Below are positions 63,811 to 64,000 of a stretch of DNA of 64,000 nucleotides, piece after piece; position 1 is the stretch's first letter; the number at the start of each line of letters is the position of its first letter. The translations under genes were made by a program, and so were the position numbers. This stretch comes from CAWVSB01 sp046710535. GTDB taxonomy: Bacteria > Pseudomonadota > Gammaproteobacteria > Pseudomonadales > CAWVSB01. The stretch is from assembly GCA_046710535.1 (NCBI GenBank), contig JBKEHH010000004.1, positions 124,001 to 188,000 of the forward strand. Direction: 5' to 3'. The notes below the pieces were generated by a model. That model was not told where the DNA came from. It was given only the letters and a program-made list of their open reading frames with translations, and made no database searches.

Positions 63811-64000
63811 GTGACTGAACGGAACAGAATAGCCCTTCTTATTGATTGCGATAATGTAAGTCATGCATCAATAGAGGGAGTAATCGACGAGCTATCTAAA
63901 TTAGGAATGGTTAACGTAAGGCACGCACACGGAGATTAGAAAAGTCCTTTGTTATCGGGCTGGGTTGAAAAGCTACATCCTCACGCTATTCGACCCATGC
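63811..64000 (+). pseudogene. NYN-domain cassette protein with in-frame TAG, cut by window
   Basis: A GTG start with GGAGAG before it opens RNRIALLIDCDNVSHASIEGVIDELSKLGMVNVRHAHGD, the first strand and acidic residues of a NYN/LabA-type (DUF88) PIN-like nuclease (Asp-x-Asp-Asn). At 63937 a TAG stands where relatives have Trp (GDWKSP); the frame goes on SPLLSGWVEKLHPHAIRPM to the window edge. A single TGG-to-TAG change explains the break. The array continues beyond the window and the rest of the gene cannot be seen. Confidence 0.75.

Larger units (their letters stand above)
62223..64000 (+). mobile_element. Integron-type gene cassette array (no integrase in window)
   Basis: Four short genes, all on the plus strand, each followed by an attC-like site: at 62556 (clear), 63075 (partial), 63234 (clear) and 63744 (doubtful). 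Cassettes hold one promoterless gene each, and the orientation fits an integron. An integrase would be expected upstream (left) of the array, yet none is present between the pilus locus and 62255, so this looks like a CALIN (attC cluster lacking integrase), or the array continues from an integrase beyond the right edge in the other orientation, which is less likely. Confidence 0.65.

Overview
The window looks like chromosomal DNA of a free-living, probably marine gammaproteobacterium. PEP carboxylase, divergent ybbA/tesA, bioA, monomeric isocitrate dehydrogenase and a liu leucine operon led by a MerR regulator all fit that group. The abundant acyl-CoA genes and the steroid-type CoA cluster suggest a lipid/steroid degrader, perhaps near the Cellvibrionales/Spongiibacteraceae; this placement is inference, not a measured phylogeny.

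Layout. 1-7.5 kb: housekeeping genes (ppc cut by the left edge, FtsX-type permease plus ATPase, tesA, bioA). 7.6-11.6 kb: CBS protein, a broken DUF1269-like gene, a MaoC hydratase, a FadA5-like thiolase and a ChsB1-like SDR. 11.8-16.1 kb: TonB receptor, alpha/beta hydrolase, SDR. 16.3-23.0 kb: four tightly packed genes for exported proteins (heme-c/beta-propeller protein, exported VOC protein, PQQ dehydrogenase, cytochrome-PQQ dehydrogenase), the least conventional set here. 23-30 kb: serine hydrolase, transporter, saccharopine-dehydrogenase-like oxidoreductase and several gene wrecks. 30.0-35.9 kb: a region matching the mycobacterial igr steroid side-chain operon (paired acyl-CoA dehydrogenases, MaoC-DUF35 protein, small MaoC protein, Ltp2-like aldolase) around a TetR gene with a near-perfect 22-bp palindrome. 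36.3-45.8 kb: acyl-CoA ligase, thiolase, thioesterases, DsbA-like protein, esterase and a second acyl-CoA dehydrogenase pair. 46-55.4 kb: isocitrate dehydrogenase and liuRABCDE. 56.1-60.2 kb: an AT-rich archaic (Csu-type) chaperone-usher pilus locus. 60.6-61.2 kb: decayed second copy of the liuE 3' half. 62.2-64 kb: promoter-poor gene cassettes separated by attC-like sites, with no integrase in the window.

How it fits together. Outer-membrane uptake, periplasmic quinoprotein oxidation, CoA activation, side-chain beta-oxidation and retro-aldol cleavage could form one route from a hydrophobic substrate to acetyl-, propionyl- and branched acyl-CoAs, with liu handling leucine/isovalerate carbon. 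The substrate is not shown by sequence.

A striking window-wide feature is the number of otherwise well-preserved genes interrupted by a single in-frame stop (thioesterase-like gene, liuA, pilin, NYN cassette) plus multiply damaged genes (MFS transporter, liuE copy). The stops whose ancestral codon can be guessed look like C:G to T:A transitions. They may be real decay or errors in the assembled sequence.
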